DNA of 64,000 nt from Glandiceps talaboti. Its lineage: Eukaryota > Hemichordata > Enteropneusta > Spengelidae. Under the pieces are notes generated by a model, which was not told the origin of the DNA, ran no database searches, and was given only the letters and a program-made list of their open reading frames with translations. Where the stretch lies: positions 14,834,598 to 14,898,597 of the forward strand of contig NC_135560.1 of assembly GCF_964340395.1 (NCBI RefSeq). Direction: 5' to 3'. The position numbers and the translations under genes are program-made. Below, one piece after another: positions 58,841 to 64,000 of the stretch (positions are counted from its first letter, which is position 1; every line of letters starts with the position of its first letter).

Positions 58841-60250
58841 GTACGTGTGTTTTCACACTCCACCGTAAAACACGTAAGGTTTGCATGTGACGCGACATAT
58901 CACACCTGTTCACCCCTTTTGTCGGCGTTGTTTTGTAATCGTTATTAATATCATAAACATGATTAAGCGTGAATATATGTAAATGTTTTTGTGGTATTAT
59001 AAATGAATACTTTGGCACCAATTTAATTATATCTTTGCACCTTGTGTTATCTGTCATTGCTTTATAATGAGTTTATTCATTGGATTTGAAAAATTCAGAG
59101 TGACTGACTTGCTGTAATACATTCAAGATAGCATATATTGTAGTATAATAATATCCTTCCCAAGCCCAGTAATGCATATTTATTCATTACAAATCTACTG
59201 TTACAATATATCTACATGTAGCAATAAAAACAAATAGTATTATGACCAGAATACGTGCTTTTGACACCTTTTCAACACCTGTAATCGATTCTACTACTCT
59301 CAGACTAACCGATACTTCAAATTCTGTTATTCACCATTTCTATTTAATGATATATAATAATAGTAATAATAATAATATCATATTCGGATGAATGGAAACC
59401 CAGTTTTTAGAATAAACCCAACGGGATCGCCACCGCAATGTACTTTAAAGAACAACGTGTCAAACTCCTTTCATAATTTCACATCAGCTGATATCATCGA
59501 TATTTCACTACTAGGATTATTATGTTTAGTGTACCGTGAGAAAGCCACAACAATTGAATATTCAAGAGCACTCTAGCATATGTATTATATAATTTGGCGA
59601 AAGAAGCACGAAACTCTATTTACAAAAAACAACGTTTTCGAAATTAAACAGAACGCCGTAAGGATAAGAGGTGCTACTTTGTCATGTACCAGCTCATCAA
59701 AACATCGTATATAGTGTTATAATCCAGGTTTTTATTGTGTGTGTATCACGTATTATATTTTTCTTTTCTTTTTAAGTTTTTTCAGAAAAAAAAAATTCAA
59801 TTCGGCAAATAACAGCAAAATAACTGCAAACATTACAGTGTCATTTGTAAGGCTTTACTACTCTGTTGTATAGTGATTTTATGTACTTGTATAAATCCCT
59901 AGATCACATTTTGAATAGGATTCGCACGAATATTAATGCCTGTGGTATAATAGGCTAATCCCAGTTGTAACGAATTACGTCATATTATTACTCGACTGAC
60001 GACGTTAACTCAAACACATTTCCAAAGTAAATACCCATGAAATTGTACAATATTGCCTTCCCATAAACGACGAACCGAAAAAATGATTACAGCGGATTTT
60101 ATCTTTAAAAATGTAATGATGACCAAATTTTGATTGAATTTGATAAAGTCAATAAAAGGAGATACATGTAAATCACTTGGACCGTAACATACAACTGAAA
60201 GTGATAGCATTATGTGCTTTTACTATAACAGTTGCAAATTATCTAGGAGG
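58841..60250. other. Non-coding stretch
   Basis: AT-rich DNA with a short (TAA)n run near 59357-59378. No exon or RNA gene recognised. If the exon at 58780 is real, this is its first intron. Confidence 0.6.
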
Positions 60251-60572
60251 GAGATCAATAGTTCAACGTAAAATAAAAAATAAAATAAAATTTAGTTTGG
60301 GAGGGGTGGGGGTGGGAGAAAAATTAATTCTTATTCTACAAAAACGATTTTACATGTAACAGAATCTGTTTTGTAACCATAAATACAGATAATTCAAAAA
60401 AAAAGAAAGAAAAGAAAGTCAAATCGAGAAATGGAAGAATTCCTGCTACGGTTACCTCACTACATTCTGGCTTTATATTCATACCACTACATACTAGTAC
60501 ATACTGATTTAAAATTATTGTGCTGTCTGAAACAATTGTCAATTTGGACAATTAAGTTAGCAGGGGGTTGAG
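60251..60572. mobile_element. Interspersed repeat copy B
   Basis: Second, diverged copy of the repeat at 9037-9438, in the same orientation, with the shared blocks given there in the same order. Both copies carry a G-rich run (GGGAGGGGTGGGGGTGGGAG here) that fits a G-quadruplex pattern. The terminal inverted repeats proposed for copy A are not clear here. The foldback element begins about 20 bp after its end. Confidence 0.7.
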
Positions 60573-60594
60573 GAGGGTGGTGGTCTGAGGTGAT

Positions 60595-61249
60595 CTGATT
60601 AAAATTCGACGTAGAGCACACTGTGCGATTTCTTTTTTAATTGGCTGTTATGTTTATTGTCGTTTGCTCTTTTGTGAGCGTTCGTTACATACACCTGACA
60701 TGTCAGACACAACACCATGGGCGTTCCCGTACCAAATCTCGTATTTACGAGTAGCAACCTGAATCCGTCTTACAATATAACACTCAAGGTTCGAAACTGA
60801 AAAAAAAGAGAACGACCAAACAATAACGATAACTTCGTTGTCTGCACTCTCTGCTCGTGCTCTTTTCGAACAGAGCGCTCTGAAGTACTGTACCCGTATG
60901 TTTCGGCGCGCGCATTACTTGTTTTCATTGGTTGAGTGAATTCACTCAGCGCTTAGATTTGGTACGCGAACGCCTATGGTGATGGTGATTTGATTATATT
61001 TAGAAATGTTCGGGTTTTCACCTGGCATTTCTCTGACTCGCCAATTTTTCCTTTGAAAAAGAATATTTATTCGAAACGTCGGATTTAACAGCTATATATA
61101 CGGACTGGTTTATTAGTTCGGTATGCATTTCTATGGTGATGGTGTTGTCTGATGTGTGTAAGGAGCGCTGACAAAAGAATAGAACAAATGACAGTACACA
61201 TAACAGCCAGAAAGAAATCGCGCAGTGTACTACGTCGGATTTTAATCAG
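60595..61249. mobile_element. Foldback / MITE-like element with long terminal inverted repeats
   Basis: The left arm (60595-60739) pairs with the right arm (60955-61249, after leaving out a nested insertion). Outer matches include CTGATTAAAATTCGACGTAG with CTACGTCGGATTTTAATCAG, and GGCTGTTATGT with ACATAACAGCC. Inner matches run from 60713-60739 to 60955-60981 (CACCATGGGCGTTCCCGTAC with GTACGCGAACGCCTATGGTG). Arms are about 140 bp with several mismatches and small gaps. The 215-bp loop has no coding capacity and holds a 16-bp palindrome (TGAGTGAATTCACTCA, about 60937-60952). No clear target-site duplication of the whole element was seen, so the superfamily is unknown. Confidence 0.75.
60988..61144. 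mobile_element. 143-bp insertion nested in the foldback element, with a 14-bp direct repeat
   Basis: CTATGGTGATGGTG occurs at 60974-60987 and again at 61131-61144. The 143 bp between them (60988-61130) are absent from the matching left arm, so they are an insertion and the 14 bp a target-site duplication. The insert contains GAATATTTATTCGAAACGTCGG and no coding region. A 14-bp duplication fits a retroelement fragment better than a cut-and-paste element. Confidence 0.65.
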
Positions 61250-64000
61250 AATGGTTCGAATGCTAAGTAAACGAATTCAGTCTTTTATACTACATTTACT
61301 GTAGAACAGTTGGTCTCGTCCCTAAATTAAAAGTAATGTGAATGTTTGTCATGATAGCAAGATTGTAGCAATAAGTATTATTGACGAGAGATGACTTCCT
61401 CCAAGAGTGAAATGTTGAAATATGCATGCATTCTGTGTTTTAATAATTGATATTTAAGTGTACACAAGTGTAACACTTTCCTGTTTGTGTGATCAAGTGT
61501 TTTCCCAGGTGACATAAGACTATAGTAAAACCCTATCATAAAACACTGAATGATGTAAATGTATAGTGTGAAATACTACATAACCATTCAAAATTGACTT
61601 TTATATATTTTCCTCTAAGATCCCAAGGAAACTGCTTCATACTCAAAGTATTATGCACACCTTCCTAAATCAATTTAAATTAGGCCCAAACAAAATAGTC
61701 CATTTGTCTATTCCGATAACAATAAATCCCTTGAAAATATAGCAGTCAACATTATATTATGAATTTACCGAGTCACGTAATTTGGAAAGAACATGAAGAA
61801 TTTGAAATCAAAATTGGTTATGCGACGTGTTTGTTTTAAAAGTGTCTTTATGATGGCTGTCAATTTTTTTCTTGTTCACTTCTTTCAAAGAAATCGGAAG
61901 TTGATTATGGGAAAGTATGATAATTTTTGACAGAAATGTCCTTTGGCATTTCCTTATTTAGACCGTTCTTAGAAAGTATATGATGCTGGAAAAAAACAGA
62001 AGCATCATACAACTCACTCTGTCACATTTCGCCTCATGATTCTCTTCACACTGTCGATAGAAAAAGGTTGTGAAACTTTGATAAAGCCACCCCATTATAT
62101 TTCATTAACACAATCCCCAATTATCATTTAAGCATGACGTATTAAATTCAACGGACACCACATGAAACGCTATTAAATCAAATCATTCATTAAAAATTAC
62201 ATGTAAATCGATGTGTGACTTCACAGACTGCACACGTCTTAAATGCAATGCCAGAAACTGTATTAAGCGAAAAAACAAAATGACGGTTGCTCGTACAATA
62301 TTGGAAAATAGAAAACCATATCATGTGAAGACAAGGTCTAACCAACCGCTTAGTTATACGCCTGTCATTTGGAAATATGATTTTTTTCCATCATGAAAGC
62401 TAAACTTTAACTTTGTGTTACTCCTTCAAATGACGTCTTGGTAATCGAAACATGTCATTTGTGTTATAAGACTATTTCAAAATATGACATTTCAAACAGA
62501 AATGTCAAATTTTCTATTAATTCTAAGGGAAGACAGTCTTTTAATTTCTCATTCGATGTTCTTGACAACAGACCTAGTGAGCTATTTTATACGTACGTGG
62601 CTAAGTGTTTTATATATTCTGACGACAAACGAATCACTCTCAAACCCTTCAAAATGAAATCAAATTATGCTCTCCAGCTCTCCAGTTTTATAAATTGCGA
62701 AAGGTTATGTAAAATGGTATGTATTGTACTTGATAAATAGGGACATCTGTTCTTTAGGACATCTGGCAAGTGGCACTGATCAATCAATACGATAGAAATG
62801 AAACACAAAACATAATTCATATAAAATATAATGGTAATGATATTATGAAATATGGTATGTTGTATAATAGAGTTTTGAATTATTGTCGAACTTTTCGTTA
62901 TTATATATCACGCTGTCGGATATATTCAGACGAACGATGATTTACAACTGTGATGTGACAGTAGAATCCATTCAGTCCGATTGTAAATTATAACCAACAC
63001 AAGCAACATGTAAAAGATAAAGGGAAACGTTAACGGCACTTGCTAATATCCGTTTTTCATCATGTACATGTATCATTTATGCTTACTTAGACAGCTGTAT
63101 ACATCCAACGAAAAAGTATCACATGTACAGTGACTGTAGAACAGAAACTCCTGTCACGTATTTTGGCGTCCGAGGAATACCTCCAGGCTGCTCCTTTCAG
63201 AATGAATGGACTTCGTCCATCTGTGTGTCTGTCCCTCAATTCATCCATCTGGTCACATTAGAATATTTGAAATAAGTAGATTTGATTCAAACCTAGCTGC
63301 CATACTCCAAATAGATTTCTGTATTAATTTACGTGTTGTCGTATGATCAAATTTGATCCAATATCACAGACACTGACTGTAAAAATCCACATTTCTTTCA
63401 CATCGTAAATACATTAATTAAACCCAAGTGGCTACTACAGGATTAGGCCTACTGTGGAAAATGCATTAATAATGTCCATACTCGTACATCAGTGGTACAA
63501 TACAAGGCCTTGTATATTAAAAAAAATGGTTATGGTAACACCAAAAACTCTTGGGATTAATGAAACATAATGTAAAATACGAGCGTGATCAATCAAGTAC
63601 AACTATATGACAATACAACACAAATAAAACCGCTTGTGTACAATACCTCATTTTTAAAGCCCATAACGCCAGAGATAATGTATTGGGACAGTCACTTTGA
63701 AATTTGACCTTAACCATATGTCTTACAAGTTTATATTTCTCAATGAAATATGTTCTTGCAATGATTATGTAGATGTCATTACAACAAATAATTCATATTA
63801 TTACGTGGACAATGTGCTTCGCTTTCCAATGTCTACATATTATATATCAAAGGTGCTGTTTCTGATTCGAAGACTTGTTAATTTTAAACAATGATAAATG
63901 ATATTTGTCAATGGTAGGTCGATATTTTGCAAAAATTGGTATTACGAAAATACAGACTATGGTTTCTATTAATTGGACGTAACACATTGTAATCTGGGAT
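61250..64000. other. Non-coding 3' stretch
   Basis: No recognised gene. A frame of 100 codons at 62438-62740 has a possible acceptor (TTTCAAACAG) and donor (AATG|GTATGT), but I recognise no family. Around 63180-63300 there is a GTGTGTCTGTC word and neighbouring sequence that may be an old interspersed repeat. Confidence 0.6.

Noticed and set aside
62438-62740. 100-codon frame, possibly an exon (N-V-K-F-S-I-N, later C-F-I-Y-S-D-D-K)
   Set aside because: It reads somewhat like protein and has passable splice sites, but I recognise no family, and frames of this size are frequent here by chance.

Overview
The window is eukaryotic nuclear DNA, most likely from a marine invertebrate animal. It is AT-rich and mostly non-coding, it is very dense in long di-, tri-, tetra- and pentanucleotide microsatellites, and it carries a spliced nicotinic acetylcholine receptor (nAChR) gene and Tx1-clade non-LTR retrotransposons. 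The species cannot be fixed from the sequence. The nAChR exon pattern (140, 45, 110 and 1033 nt, then a final M4 exon) is the one known from vertebrate neuronal nAChR genes, so the lineage has kept an ancestral bilaterian-type gene structure.

Layout. Positions 1-8454 are non-coding; they hold a foldback hairpin, a compound tetranucleotide microsatellite, pentanucleotide repeats and one weak candidate for a signal-peptide exon. Positions 8455-18276 hold five coding exons of a non-alpha nAChR subunit on the + strand: the N-terminal helix, the Cys-loop ligand-binding domain, M1-M3, the cytoplasmic MA helix and M4. Its long first intron (about 6 kb) holds several microsatellites and one copy of an interspersed repeat that recurs at about 60.3 kb. 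Positions 18277-41528 are non-coding with many simple repeats, a possible 3' UTR/poly(A) site near 20.1 kb, a CRE plus double-octamer cluster, and a 32-bp perfect inverted repeat enclosing a tetranucleotide array.

Positions 41778-57947 are the most notable part: three Tx1-clade LINE copies, head to tail, every junction lying in an (ACT)n microsatellite. Copies 1 and 2 (6295 bp each, period 6418) are intact and almost identical. Each has ORF1 (RRM-like region plus CCHC knuckle) and ORF2 (APE endonuclease, reverse transcriptase, C-terminal CCHC). Copy 3 belongs to a related but diverged family. It is truncated at both ends and starts with a 119-bp inverted piece of its own RT region, as twin priming or template switching would leave. 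The arrangement suggests a LINE lineage that uses (ACT)n tracts as its target or carries them as its 3' tail.

Positions 57948-64000 are non-coding apart from a convincing candidate signal-peptide exon at 58780-58840. It ends in the same phase (1) as the missing first exon of the nAChR gene, so it may begin another secreted or receptor gene that runs off the window. A foldback (MITE-like) element at 60595-61249 carries a nested 143-bp insertion flanked by a 14-bp target-site duplication.

The nAChR gene would make one subunit of a pentameric cation channel at the cell surface. The LINE ORFs work together in cis: ORF1 protein binds the element RNA, and ORF2 protein nicks the target and reverse-transcribes the RNA. 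No bacterial-type operons, CRISPR arrays, rRNA genes or convincing tRNA genes were seen.
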